Positions 26,658 through 41,800 of a DNA stretch of 64,000 nt are shown in pieces (position 1 is the stretch's first letter; each line of letters starts with the position of its first letter). The stretch is taken from NCBI GenBank assembly GCA_003344405.1, contig NOWV01000011.1, forward strand, positions 620,001 through 684,000, in the 5' to 3' direction. This DNA comes from Trichoplax sp. H2. Lineage: Eukaryota; Placozoa; Uniplacotomia; Trichoplacea. The notes beneath the pieces are model-generated. The model worked only from the letters and a program-made list of their open reading frames with translations. It was not told the DNA's origin and made no database searches. A program made the position numbers and the translations under genes.

Positions 26658-29600
26658 CTTTCCAAGGATGAAATTGTTTAATAATAGATGGTAGTAATAA
26701 AATGGCTAACTTTAGTCTCGAAAAAATTTCGATACCGCTGTATGATGAAGGTAATTATTTAAAATTTAGGTGAAATTATTCAGTTAAGATGGCTTCTGTA
26801 CGGCAAAGTGGAGATTAGCATGATCTTACTTTGACAAGAGGGTGGCTCTTGCAGTTTTTAAAACCAATAAGCAACTTAGAAATGACTTGCGTAGGTATGA
26901 TTGTAATAAATTTTTCAGCTTATGTTAGTGCAATTAGGTAAATTTAAACGTCCTTCCATTAGCATCAGTCTGACGTCATATATCATCTATCACTTGCTTT
27001 AACGTCAATAGCAACTTTACAGTATTATTTACCGCTACCTTAGGCTACCATATGTCTGATTGCCTAGTGATCAATAATTAATATTCTTCAACCTAGAGTA
27101 AGGAGAAATTTATTAGACTAGTTGAAGCTATTGTCGACATTATATTAGAATAGCTCTAAGAGTAATTTTCTTTTATTTTTTTAATTTTAAAAATTTCTAA
27201 AGGATTGAACTTATTTTAAAGATATCCAAGAATAGAGATTTGCTTTATACACCTGCACAATATTCTTTGTAAATGAAAATATTAATTTATCATACCAACC
27301 ATGTCAAATCCAGGCAGCGATTTAAAGATTCTGTAAGTTAAGACTAGCAGTACTGCATAGTAATTTAAAGTATTATTATTAAACGCAAGCGTCGATATTG
27401 ACATTTTATTTTCAGTGGTGTGAAACGCACTGCAAGAATTTATGATCCAGCCTGACTAATACGTCTTTCATATTAAATTTAGCTTCAATTACAGAATGAT
27501 ATAATTTAATTGATTTATTCAATACTAAATCAGTCCTGTGGTCTAGGTAGCCATTGAACCAGATTAGATAGAATAAAGGCATACTAGTTATAGAGATCAT
27601 ATTTGCAAGTCAATCAAAATGACTTCTGACATTAGGATTCGTAAACTAATTAAGCTGATATTGACATTGTTACCTAACGGCCAATTTACTCGTATATAGA
27701 TTGGTATATTGACTGCATTAATTCTTTTCTTCTAAACGATTTCTGATACTAGGAATAATAAGCTAATTAAGTTGATATCTACACTGTTGCCTAATGATCA
27801 ATTCAAGCATATATTTATCAACTACTCTATTAAATAGATATAATTATTATTAAGCGAATAAAATTTAATTCTGTTAATAACCATTTGTTATGAAAAATTA
27901 CGCTAATTGTTAGTATTCAAAGAAAGACAAATTATAAAGCTTGGATATTCAATTTTAAAACTATCATGTCTCCCAACACTGAATAATAGTAATCATAAGA
28001 AAGCGATGACGCAGAATTTATTTTATTTTAATACCTTTGATGCAATATACCGCAGTGATAGTTAGTATCGAAAATAATCCGGTACCGAGATATTTCATCA
28101 TAGATTATCGAATAATAGATTACATTTTAGTTCGATTTTGATAAATACTGTTTTATTTAAAATAATTAGTGGAACCTTCTAAGTAGAAACAATCAGTCAC
28201 ATATACTTTCGTATCTAAGTCATCGATTAAGTTATTACTACTATGGTAGCTTTTATTAATTGTCACAAAGCACCTTTGGAACAAGATAACGTAATGTACG
28301 ATCAATAAGTCAATTCCTTGAACCATGTATCAAAGAACGATATCTGCACTATCAAGAACACTTTTGCTCTACTAGCAGACAACACAAAGACTTAGACGCC
28401 TCATATTTCACGTTAAATACTAAGTTTAAGAATTAACTTTATTACACGATATACCGCATTTATATACTCTCCCTCAATACTTCATGAGTCATAAAATAAC
28501 TATTAATTTAAGTATATGTAGATATTTCTACTCTAATACAGTATATAACACTGTCACAGTAATACATCTAATGTGGACATTATGTTATAGGCTGCCTGCA
28601 TAGCAGCTAAGAGTAGCTGGACTATCTTAATATCATGTGCTATCTGTAACATAAATGCGTATGAGCTATCAGAAACGTAAGCTAACGTTAACATTTATAC
28701 CTAGTAGCGGGTTAATTACTACACTAATTTCTATAGTAGTTCGATTTCCATCGAATATCTTCGGTAACCTAATCAAATATTGCCACTACTAGAGCGAAGC
28801 TTGTCAAAAATTTAGAAATCTAATGTAGAGTTTAGCATGGCTAAGCTTTAGCCATAAGAGATAACTTTTGAGTTAAAACTAGCTTCTTATTACTGAGAAA
28901 TTTAAGTTAATTTTGGAAATGCAGTAGATGGTTCTACCTGTGATTAAATTTGAATTCATATATCTATGCTCAAAAGCTGTTGCCGTAATTATTAGTAGCA
29001 ATTGGCTATCATCATAGTAATATTCATGCATTGCTTGTGGATAGGAGAGCTAATGTGCGAATATTGCTTTATATAAAATGCGTATTACTATAATGGTTAT
29101 CTTACTAATCTGATCTATATTTGCTAGAGCTCTTTACATTCCATATACAATTAGAACTGCTACTAAAGCTAATATTTGAAAGGAATTTGACTTAATTCAA
29201 GTCTATAGAAATCTCTTATTTACCAGTTTTTTAATCATCTCACCTTAGTAAGAGATCATCATTCTTTACATGTAAGGAATACAAACCTATTTTGTATTAC
29301 TCAACTTGGGTTAAAAGACATAAAGTTTATGAGAAATATCTTGCATGCATAAATGTACCGCTCCATTAACGTATCTAGTATCTGTCATGCCCTTGAAAGC
29401 CGTATGATAATGGTACCATATTAAAGAGACGCACATGATCTGATATATAGGTACAAATTTATTGATTTTTAAACTATTTCAAAATAAAAAGGTTAAGACC
29501 AAATAAATATACAAAATGCTGGCTACGATATTACAATAAATATACAGTGTATGATATTTCTTTAGAGGTATGGAATACCTACATTGATTAAAAAAATGGC

Positions 29601-29842
29601 TCAATATTGGCATTAATAATTGAATATCAGGCTATTTATCAACTGTAACAGTTAATATTAACTCTATAGATGAGTTTTGTCGCATAAAATAAAATTAAAA
29701 TCGAGAAATTGCTGTTTTAATATGAGATAAATGTAGACTAAAGGAGTATAGGTTAGCATTTTCCTTGATATCAAACAGCAACCACTTATGTACTATTTTT
29801 TACTATAGTTTTATAAAAGCTATTTGAGGTCAGTTAAGAATT
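26658..29842. other. Spacer between receptor array and DNAH2
   Basis: No gene is recognised on either strand. The left end holds the upstream region of receptor C and the right end the 3' untranslated region of DNAH2. A possible minus-strand AATAAA for DNAH2 lies at about 29458-29463, almost 400 bases past its stop codon. A two-copy tandem repeat lies at 27619-27817. Confidence 0.5.
27619..27817. repeat. Two-copy tandem repeat, period about 119 bp
   Basis: Copies at about 27619-27698 and 27738-27817 share CTTCTGACATTAGGA or TTCTGATACTAGGA, then CTAATTAAG-TTGATAT, GTTGCCTAA and CAATT. Non-coding. Confidence 0.7.
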
Positions 29843-32800
29843 CTAATAGTCTAAACTCATAAGAAGAGCCGTTCCACGCTTGATCCAATGGTCTGCAGTA
29901 ACTGATCCCACCTTAATATCAACGGAGACAACAAATGAAGGTCTACCTCCGGAACCTGAACGATTTGGGTAGTAGTAGCAAGGACAAGCATACATTCCTG
30001 ATAGAAACAACAAGGACAGATTATTTAGTCTTTGGCTGTGCGCTTAAATAAAATCGTTAAGTAGGGAGTAAGAACTTTAACAATGTAATAAAAATCATAT
30101 AGAAGCAATGATACCTTTATTTGATTTTCTTTTGTTTTCAACTGGCTTAAAGTGAATAGCCGGAACTGGACATACTAATTCCATTGGATCTGCTTCAATT
30201 AAGCAGGAATTTTTAACGTCCCAACCAGCACCTTCCAAGTATAATCCACGTATCCATACACCATCCTACACAATATAAATTAATTTATGGTAGATTATTA
30301 AATGTTTATATCAGTCACAATTATGCTAGAAGGTATCGTGTCATAGCACCTACAATGACTTACCTTGGGTGCTTGCATTATATTAGAATCATCAACTGTA
30401 GAAACCGGGAATTCCCACGATAAAGAATCGATTGAGACCTATGAAAGATTGAATATTGGACTGGTTTTAGTACATGACGTGATCATTTGCTCGCAAATTG
30501 CCTTCTTACATTATTCTGGCGTGCCGAGGTTTGTAGTACAGCAGTTAAGAAACTGGTTGGAAATGTAAAACCAGAAAGCCAAAACAAGGTTGGTGGATGA
30601 GCAGTAATTGCCCATTTACTAAATTGCTCTACTCGAATCACGAGATCTCTCGTCCAAGCAGCTAAAGGTTTCTGTGATGCATAGGTCTGCAAAACATTGT
30701 TACATTTCAGCTTTAATAACAATTTTATGACTTTTGCTAGTTTTTAAGAAGCTGCAGTACCTTATTCCATAATGGCGGAACTCTTCCATCAAATATGCAT
30801 GAAAATATTTCCTCTAATGCAGCTGACATAACAACTAAACCCTTAATCCCTTTAGCCAAGTCTTGTAGAGATGTCCTTATAGTTTGTAGTAAGCTATTAT
30901 AGCGTGCAACCTAATTCAGAAATGGAAATTAAAACCGTCAACGGTAATACTAGAATTTATTGATCACTATTGTATCTAGTACAAAATAGGATCTTTTAAT
31001 CTACCTCTTGGACTAGTACAACATTGATTGGTGAAGGATCAGATATTAGAATAGTTTCTGCGCTTTCTCGGTCGAGGTCTTCCGGTATACGTTTCAACAC
31101 ATCAGCTGCTAGTTCTTGGACCTGGATATTATCAATCTCATATCAGAAATTTTATTCTTATTACGACTTATTTCATGAGATTATCGTATAAATTGCTTCA
31201 AGATATACCCTATCTTCTCGACTCTCTCCTTGGGCAACCGAAACTTGTGGCTTCAGTGACAGCAAAGTATCAAATAGCATCCTAAGGAAAGTTAATTGTA
31301 AAAATTTGGTTAAATTTAACGGAATTAAGGATAACGTGTTTACCTAAAATCATCATTTCCTATAATTGGACGTGGATTAATATCTAAAATATTACAACAA
31401 TATTTTCTTTATTACCTAGTTTCGATGATTTGACTTGCAATATCAGCATTTGGATGTTGACCAAAAGCTTCTGGATGATCCACATTTGGCAATAAGTTAA
31501 TATAATCCTACGTTAAGAGTTGATAAATATAAATTTGTTGATTGAAATCGAATTTTTCTTAATACTCAATATCATAAAATACATAGAATTTTAGGTTACG
31601 AACCAGATAAGATTGCAATGGTCCGTCTTTGGGAATATAGTATGTGGCCATTGTTGATAACCTGAGAAAGAAGACATTGATAGATAAGTATTAACAATTA
31701 ATTGTGTACATATAATTCATGATAGCTGGTACAAAATAAGATATTTTCTATAGAGAATGATAATATCATTTACGTAGCTAAGACTAACTTATAAAATGGA
31801 TTTTGAGCGGCAGCGTCGCAAAAGATGTCGTTGATATAGGTATGTAATAAACGTCTATCCCAATCGTCAGTAACATGTCCTCCATAATTAACTCCAGCAA
31901 TCAAATATTTTAATGCATCCCATGGTGTCTCATCATATTCATCCAAGTATAATGATAACAAATCGTTTGATACTTCAAAATCAGAATCATTGAATCCATA
32001 AATAACATTCCAGCCCAACATTAAGAATTTCTTCCTTTCCAGTAGAATACTATGGAAAAAGCATAAACCAAATAACAATTTCTTGAATTTTTCCGGTTTG
32101 CGGCAATTATTAAATTGTTCATAGGTGATCGATTGATAGAGACGTTTCATATTGGCTTTTAATCCTTTAGGTGGTTCAGTAGTCATTTTAATACCCGATT
32201 GCAAAATTGATATTGGAAATTCTGGATGTGGACTGCTACTTAGCCATAAGCGAAAATCGGGATGAGGATTTTTAACCTGTAATTGCTCAACTATTTTATC
32301 TAATTGAGGCATCCAACTTAATGATAAATGACAATTGGCTAAGAATACCCAATGGCCTTCCATAATACCTTCACGAATCATTCGTGATGCTATAGGTGAT
32401 TGGCCTTGACCTAATGATAGCGAATTATATCTTTTATTCATGTTATGCTTATCTGCTAATTGAAGTAATGCACCAGATGGATCGACACCAGAAGAGAGAA
32501 CAAATATAAGTGGTGTTTTAGGACTTGAATCATCTAATACTGAATTCATATCGAGTACAGGTGGTTCAACAAATCGTGAGCCAAGATTGTTAATGATAAA
32601 TGATCCAACAGTAAAAGCAACACGATCAGGTCGTAGTGATCTTACAATCAGCATTTTTTGCAATTCATTGCATGCGTTATCCCACTCTCCAGGTAGCAAA
32701 GCATTTTCAGGCTCGGAACTTGTAAACCAAACATGCCAATCTCTTGCATATTGCTCAAATGATGTTACTAAGCCATGGAAGTTGGTTAACTTATCTAATT

Positions 32801-35800
32801 CAGTAATATGATCCCACGCTGCTTCTGATAACCATTTGCATGGATTCTCCATTTGATTTTCACGATCGATTACGGTACCGCCACGTAAGAAGAAATTATA
32901 CTCTTCCATATTGAGTTTACCAGCAGCTTCTAAAATTTTAGCGCACATCTGGAATGAGAAAAGCATTTTATGTCGTTCGAATAATGCCCGACAGGTATAG
33001 CGATAAACGGCATAGGTGTGATAATCATTTAACGATTGAATTCTTTCTTCTAATTTTGAACTACGTGAACTCTTATCAATGGATCCATTAAATAGTTCAA
33101 TGTAGGAATCTAATGAAAATTGATACATTGGATCAATTCGGCCCATATCATTAATGACGAAGAATAGAATGGAAGCACGTTGAGCACATGGACGATAACC
33201 TTCACGAGCTGTATCAATTTTAATTTCAGTTTGTTCGCTAATTTGTAATTGCTCAGATACTTCTTGTGATGTGGTCTTAGATGTTTGCAATGTATTAACC
33301 AACTGTTCATCATCCAACAGTGAACCTTCAGCTGTATTTAATAATTTCAATATTTCATCCTCTAATTCAACTAATTTTTTCTTACCAGCAGCAATACTCA
33401 TGACCAATTTATCTTTTTGCTCTTCAAGATCTGGTCGTTCCTTTCGCACAACAATACCAAGTAGTTGCGCTTGTAGACCTTGTTCTTTAACAGCAAAGTT
33501 GACAATAGTTGTCTTAGTGGAAATCTCCGGTGAGTAATGAGGATTACTTAATTTAGTTGTGATGTAAAATTTAAATTCTGGATTATAATCAATTTCTTTA
33601 TCGGCTAAGCGAATAAAGTACTGGCCACCTTTACGTATAATAGCTTTATTTAAGATAGGCGACAATGATGGATCTAGTTTTTCCTGGACATTATGCAATA
33701 GAACCGGAGTACCAAATTGAATTGAATTCTCTAGAACTCGTATGTAATCGGTTTGCTGTAAATCGATGATACTCAACTTATTCCCTTCCATATTTTTAAT
33801 CCATTTCAATGCTTGTCCTTGCGGATCAATCATTAATGGCCAACGATTGCCGCGAGCTACTATGATACCATTTTCAGTTGAGAACGAATCATTAGGTAAA
33901 CCTTGTATATTCCAATCGCGTACTGTTGTTGGCTTAGCCATAAAATTAGCGAAATTTAACTCTGGATTACATGGTACATGCAATTTGTAGATTTGCGGCA
34001 GCCATATACCATTAACTAATTCTTCACGATAACCCGACAAAAACGATCCAACATAAGATAAAAATGCTGCTGCTACTAAGCAATCACCAGGCAGATAGGC
34101 AATATTAGATTGCAATTCAGTAACACTATTTTCCCATCGCAATTTTTCACCTGATAGACCAGCAACTAATCTACCAGCACGATCTAAACGTAATTCGTTT
34201 AATTCAGCAGTTTTACGTAAATCGTCCTTTTGCGCTAATTTCTCATCGTATTCACGCTTTAATTTTTCCATTTGATCGGTAATTTCTTTCAATTTACTTT
34301 TAGCTGCAGCTAAAGATCTTTCTTTTTCGTGTAATTGAGCACGGGCATGATTTAAACGTTGTTTCTTAGGCTCAACAATACGATAGATGCGTCCATATAA
34401 TTCAGTAGCACGCACCCACATACATAACGATTTAGCTGCTAATGATACACGACCGATAATATCAGGTTGGAAATCCGATTGAGAGCAATAGCCAGTTACT
34501 TTTTTCAACACACGATCAGTCATATGATCTTTATCAAAATTAACTAATGTCTTAATAAAGTTAGTTTCCCCAAGTTGTCGTTTTGCTTCGGCCCATGTTG
34601 GTTCAGCGCCTAACAATATCATAACTGCTTCCATAACTTTTTCCACTAGAGGTGGTGGACGCCCGTAAGAACGAATTTCTGTAATATCTTTCTTATTCAA
34701 TGCTTCTAACGCTTTAACTGCTTCTTCCAACGCTGGCAAGGCTTCATCAAGATCATGTTGTGCAGTCTCTGCTAATTGACGACATCGTTGTTCTTCTTCT
34801 TCGATTTTCTCACTCCGTGCAGCGACTGTTTTTTGATGCTCATCTGTCTCACGTTTTTGCTGTACAATGATCACTAAATATTCTTCACATTGCTTCTGAA
34901 ATTGAGCTACTTTATTCTTGGTTCTTTCCAACTCGATGGACATGGTTTCAACCTTTGTTCTCGTTTCATCAATTTTCTCCAAACCATTGCGTAATTTATT
35001 TGCTTCATTCCCTAACTCTTTCTTTTTCTCATGCAGTAGACTTTTATAACCTGCTACTAATTCTAAATAATTAGTCGGTGTAACATAATTACGACGTTTC
35101 ATTTCTAACCACATCTTTTCCGACATTTTAACCACTGAACTATGAATAGTAACGAATGTTTGAGCAATCTTAGGCTTCATTTCTTCAAGATCGCCCACAT
35201 CAACTGTTTGGAGATATTTTTCAGCCACTTCTTGCAATGCTTCTTCTGGCCATTCTCCAAACCAATCGATGGTAGTGCAGTTAACAAATGCTGGAAACAT
35301 ACGAATTCGATTTCGGAAGGTCTCACCAACTGGACTCATGCATAGTACAATTCTTAAGTTACTACGCACTCGTTCAATTAAGTAAGCGAATAGGCTGTCT
35401 GTAGTATCTGGAATGCCATCAGTTTTAGCGGCTTTTAATAAACTCTGGCGGACTTCCTCGAATTCATCTTGTTTGTATAAATTAGGAACTTCACCGCTAC
35501 TTAAGATATTGTTGATATCTTCCAGGAATGATTCTTGAAGAACTTGAGTATCGGCAAATAGGAAAACTGTTGGTTTATTTTCCACTCCAGTTGTTCGATA
35601 TAATTTTCGGATATCTTCACGGAAATCGGCCGATCGATAATGCCTTGTGACTTCAACTTGGAATACTTGATAATTTAAGATATAAGATACTAGCCGAGTT
35701 AAACTTCGTCGACCACTACCACCTATACCTAATAATAACATATTGCCACGCGGTTGGCGAATAACACGAATAATGCGACAAACATGCTCGACTGCATCAC

Positions 35801-38800
35801 GAAATAAGACTAAATCCATAGCAATCGCGCCTGGTTCCATATTATGATCTTCAAGTTGATTTTCTAAGCATTGCTTTAAATTAGCGAAATCAGTCATATC
35901 TTCATAGATTTGATTTTCCTTCATGAAATCGCCGAAAATAGGTACTTGTCGATTGGGGCAGATGTTATGAAATGGTAAATCAAATAGTGAGCCTAATTTT
36001 TCGGAGATTAATTGCTGAAATTCTTCACGATCTTTTTCATCGACTAAACGATCAGAAAACACTCTAAAGCATTCATGTATCCATAGCCGAATAATACTAT
36101 GCTTGGTATCATGGAAATCACGATGGGAACGCAATAAACCCTGGAATACCTTAGATATATCTCTCAAGTTAAAAAGATAATGTATTTTAGTCGGCGTTGG
36201 CAACATTTTAGATACAATTGAATTATAGATATCAATCGTTGCTTGAGTCATGATATCACCTAATGGTTTAATATCTTCTTCAAAATCTTGTAATTTTTGA
36301 TTGATCATCGTACCGTAGATGCGCTTGATTTGACTTTCTTGTGGGAATGTCATATTAATAAGGTTAAATCGGCTTTGTAATCGACCTGATATAACAGTTC
36401 TACCACCACCAGGTGGGCCCATTGCGGCTAGTAAATACATATCTTTGATATATTTAACAGCTTGTTTAGAACGATCATACCAGAAACCGTAATCGAGCCA
36501 TTGACGAATTAATTCTAGTGGTGGCTGTGAGCCATAGGTATCTTTGGATGATATATTAAAGTCGTCCATAAAGGTTAATAATTTTTTCCCACCAACAGGT
36601 ACATAAACACCTTTGGTGCGCTTTTCAACACGACTTTCGATAATATCCTGGACATTATTGGATGATGTCTGAGCTGACATGTTGATAATTAATTTGCCAT
36701 ATTGCTGTGGGTCAGCTCTTGAAATGACTCCTTGTGCAACGGATGTTTTCCCTGTTCCTACTGGGCCGACTAAAAGTGTTGGTGTTTGCGATAGTAAAAG
36801 TGATTGGACCAAGAAATCATAACGTAATGTATCCACAGTGGGTACAATAATCTTATAGAAAGGTAAATTAGGACTATATTTCCAGCTAGTGTGTAATTTC
36901 GACTCCCATAGTACCCATGTTTTCTGCTTAGCATCGACAAAATATTCATAGATGGTATCTTTGCTGGGAAATTGGCCTTCAATTTCACGTAAATAATTAT
37001 CCATTTTTTTACGACTATGTTCATCGACTGATGCACAGATCGACCAAATGAGAGCAAATAGAAACCATAACTCGATCATTTTAGTATAGTAATCATCATT
37101 GGGTTGGACACCATTTTCAGCTGTTGCTAATGCATCAAATAATCGACATAACGATTTAATATTATTCAATTCAGTAGTCGGAACAAGCTCAGTGCAATGT
37201 GCTTGCTTATAGTCTAATATTTTTTGAACGTATTTGTCAAATAATCGCTGTAATTGTTCAACTGAATTGCGATCTTCTCGTTTTTGTAGCCATGATGTTA
37301 CATAAGGTTGCCAGCCGATATCTCGATAATCTGTATAGACCATACCACAACGACTAATTGTTGCTGGCGAAGCAGCTGCTAAACTATCCACTTCGAATAA
37401 TAATGATACCTGTTCAGGTAATGATATACGCTCACCGTTGATTAAAGTTAAAACTTTATTGTCGTCCATAACAGAATTCATCGATTCGATCCATAATGTA
37501 TCGACAGGGCCATCAAAGACGAGCCATTTCTCATCTAATTTCTCATCAGAACATGTTTGACGCATAACACTGGATAAAACACCATCTGTCCATTCATTTG
37601 TTGATAAATCAAATTCGCCATACAATTCACCCAAAGATAGTGATTTAGGATTAATGGGGTATTCTTTAACAACTTGATAATTAGGGTCATTATGGACTTT
37701 TTTCATTCGTGTCATTGCAGCTTGTAATGTCTTCCAAACGACAGTTTTACCTGATTCAGTTTGACCTATTACCATGACGGCATGGCGTGAATTTTTAGTT
37801 TCATATAGTTGCAGTACTTTCATGATTAATTTCTCATGCGGTTGTAAATTAGATGATTTAAGTTCTTCTTCCACCACTGTACGTAATTGACCATATTCGG
37901 TGGTTGGCGCTTCGATACCAGGGAATAGATCGGATATGATACCGTTAAATAGCGGTGCATCACTTGATTTTAATTTAGCGATATTCATATCTTTCATGGC
38001 TAATAAGAGAACTTCTTCATCGAGCATATCTGTAAATTCTCGTTTCTTTCTACCAGCATATTTTAATACTGATACAAGTGCACGTAGACCGAAATCATAA
38101 TGATCTTGTTTAGATAATTGCTGCACAGCTAACGAATAGAGTGTATGGACTTTTTTGGCTAAGACTTTGGTATTCGAAAAGCCTTCAGCAAATAAGATGA
38201 TTTCAGCAATTTGAGCTGAATCTGGTACTACCATAGCAATGGGTCTAAACATACTCTTTAAATTGTCGGGTAATTCAGTTCGGCCAGCATAGCCAGGATT
38301 CATAGTGATAAAGATACCGCATGAACCAACTAAACTAATTTCACGACCTTCAAATACAAATCGTTGCGCACCATGTGATAGTGCCGTTAATATGGATAAG
38401 ATTTGTTGAGCAACTACAGATAATACTTCGACATTGATACGATTAAATTCATCGAAACAGCCCCAAGCACCCGTTTGTGCCAAACCGCTATACATTCTAC
38501 CCATAGATTTATAATCTAATCCTTCTGAACAGTTAACAACAATAACATAATTTCCCAATGCTTTTCCTAAATCTTTTGTCGTCTCTGTTTTACCCGTGCC
38601 AGCAGGTCCTTTAGGACTGCCACCACGGTGAAGATGGAGCGCGGTAGTTAGTGTAATGTAACAACGATCTGTTAATGGCGTAATAACTAATCGTCCAGAA
38701 TTACCTAGATACTCATAACCATATTGAAAGAGTGTGTTGGTTTGGCGTACAGCACAATCATCAAGTTCTTTCTCCCAGTAGACTCGCAATTGGCTTAGCC

Positions 38801-41800
38801 ATTCGAATGAAGTAATATCATTGCAGCCAGTTTTAATCAATTTCTCAATAACATCACGGGCATGAACTTCAATCGTGACTAAAGCTACTAATTTACTACG
38901 TTGAATTTTTGACAGATTACCTCGAATCATTTCAGAGAATTTATTCAACATCGATATCTGCTTCTTTTTTAAGCTTTTTAAAGCTTTCTTCTCACCACTA
39001 TCTTTAACAGAATTCAATGCTTTAGTCACATCGGCAGTCCATTGCATTTGACTAGCCACAATAACCAATTGGCCAGCCCATTCACGAACCCATTTTTCAC
39101 GCTTATTTAAATTTTTCTTTAATTCATTACGACATCGTTTCAGATAATCTCTTAAATTCATTCTCATAGCACTTTCAATATCGCATAACCATGATTCAAC
39201 TGGCCCTTCTAATATAACTGGTTGGATATATTCGATTGATTCGCCATCAGCCGATGTCATACCTAATGCTTCTGAGCGTGATAAATTAGCTTTATTTAGT
39301 TTTAGTGAGTAGATATTATCAAAGCATTTTTTTAAATGAGGTTGGACTGCATCTGGATTCTTCGATTGGCCAAGTATTTCAAGTAAATCGTCATTCGATA
39401 AGAAATAAAATCGTGGAAATACTTGTCTTTTGGTTTCTAAAAACATATCCAACGATTTTTGGATTTCTTCTAGTTTAACATTCATGTCGAATAATGTTTC
39501 TAACATGCCTGTATGATGAGTTCCTTCTAATGCATTATTTTGCTTATGAAGTCGATCCATGATACTCTTCCAGTTAGAATTAACAATATCGAATTCCGCT
39601 GATTCTTTCGGTAATTGCTTTCGGATATCTTCACCTAAGAATATATTCTCTAAATACATCCATTGACGCTGAACTGTTAAAATAAGTTCGACCACTTCTA
39701 AGATATGTGATAGAGTTCTTTCCCATTTATCAACTTCTTTTTCAAATGCTCGTACATATCGTGATGCTTTTACTGATGATAAAGTGACTTGATTATCTTC
39801 TAATTGCTGGAATAAGTCGTCAGTTGCACGCAATTTAAAATAATTACGATCTTTATGTCTAGCGATATCTAAAGTCATCGCTTTCCAAGTACTAGAGATA
39901 TCTTGCAATGCTAATTCGATAGATAATTCTTTAGATGCAGCAGCCGAAATTTCACTAATAATATCAGAAAACTGATCAAAACCCAAATCAATCATTTTTT
40001 CTAAAGTAAATTCTTTGCTAGTTTGATCAAAAGGTCTTTGCATTTCATTCTTAAGCTGAAACCAATGACGATCTCTCATAGCTGGATTTTTCAAATCAAG
40101 TATTAAAGGAAGTGTTCGCTTAAATTGATCAATTCGACCACGTATTGTATCGCAAATCTCCCAATTTTTGTCTTTTAATTCACGGCATAGTTTGTTGACC
40201 TTTTTCAACAAAGATTGAGATGTATATTCCATTGATTCGGTGACCAATTCCATGAAAATTTCGTTTTTCCAATTGGACCATAATTCTTCCCATTCTTTAG
40301 TATGAGTCCAAATTTGTTCTAGTTGATCGACATCCTTAAAAATGAAGCAAGGAAAGTTTAATCGATTGCCTTCGTGGTGACTTTGAGATTAAGAATTACG
40401 ATTGGTATAAGAGATGAATTGGTAATATTTTATTGGCTTTGCCTATATAAGTTATGTTATATGTGGACATATAGAATGTCCTGCCTTACCTTTTCTAGAT
40501 TTGCAAGTTCTTTGGATGGTGGGTGCTCAATCTTAAAGATACTTAAACCATGCTTTATCATGGATTCTTGTTCTTTAAGAGCTAATAGCTGATCATGGAA
40601 TTTACTAAGAATCTCTAAAGCCTGTAGGATTTAAGAATGAAATTTTTAGAGAGACTTATTGACTGCAGAAGAATATCATTTATACGCGCATATTGATAAA
40701 AGCTATGAAATTTACCGTCTCAATAACTACAGTGCTTAAGAATGGTCCCTTGTTATTGAATTCGTCCCTTAAGTTCAAAATACTTCTCTTAAACTCATCA
40801 GAAGAGTGTAGTAAACCAGCTTTGAATTTTTCCTATATAAATGCCACATTAATACAGTGTTAACCATATATAGCATTACTTTTACTGAAATAAGAAACAG
40901 TTTATGTAATAATTCTTTTAAGTAAATGCAATTAATTGAATAGCTTTAAGTCTTATTTCACATTAGATATGTAATTTCTAAGTTTAGATACCTTATGCTT
41001 TTTAAGCATGATATCAGAATCCATTAAGCATTGTTGGAAGGAAACCCATTCGCCATTAAGATCATTGAGCATCTTCTGAACCTGTATATTTCGTTTTAGG
41101 AAGATCATGAATCATTAAATTTATTTAATGTCTATTAGTCTTAATTATAACTATCTTCTGATACGTACATCAGCAGGAACTTCTACTTCGTACTTTTCTA
41201 ACACGGCAAACTGTTCGTGTAATGGAGGAAACTTCGATTCAATTTTAGGCAAGTCTAGCTGCAACTGTTCTAAAAGCGCTAAACTGTTACTTAGATGTGA
41301 TAGTGATTGAGGTGGAGTCCTTAAATTTTCAGAATTGGTTGATAAGAATTCGTTTAATTCTTTCAAACGTGTTGTCGCCATCTCACTAAGCAATGTTGTG
41401 AATTTATTTTGCCATAAACTGCAATGATGATGAAGAGCAGCCTTTAGTGGTGAACAATCTAACATAACAAATTGGATATTCAACACTGTTTCCTCTTTAG
41501 AAACATTATTCGCAACTTCTGTATATCTAGCGATATCAGCATCAAATGAAGATACTGGTGGATTAAGATTTTGATAGCGGCGAATGAAGGCTTCTTTATT
41601 AACTTCCCATATATCTCTGTAATTATCCCATTTGGCTAAGTAGTTTTGTACATGGGTTTCATTAGTATCCAATCCAGCTAAAATAGCGCTTTGTATCTTT
41701 CGAATTTCATCATCACGTGAAATAATAGCATAGATTGCTTCTTTATCAGATTTTTCAGGTGTTAGTAAATCTGGCAAGCGTTTGATACATTTCATACACA

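Noticed and set aside
32587-40592. Plus-strand open frames of 65-90 codons opposite DNAH2
   Set aside because: They are shadows on the antisense strand of a strongly conserved coding exon.
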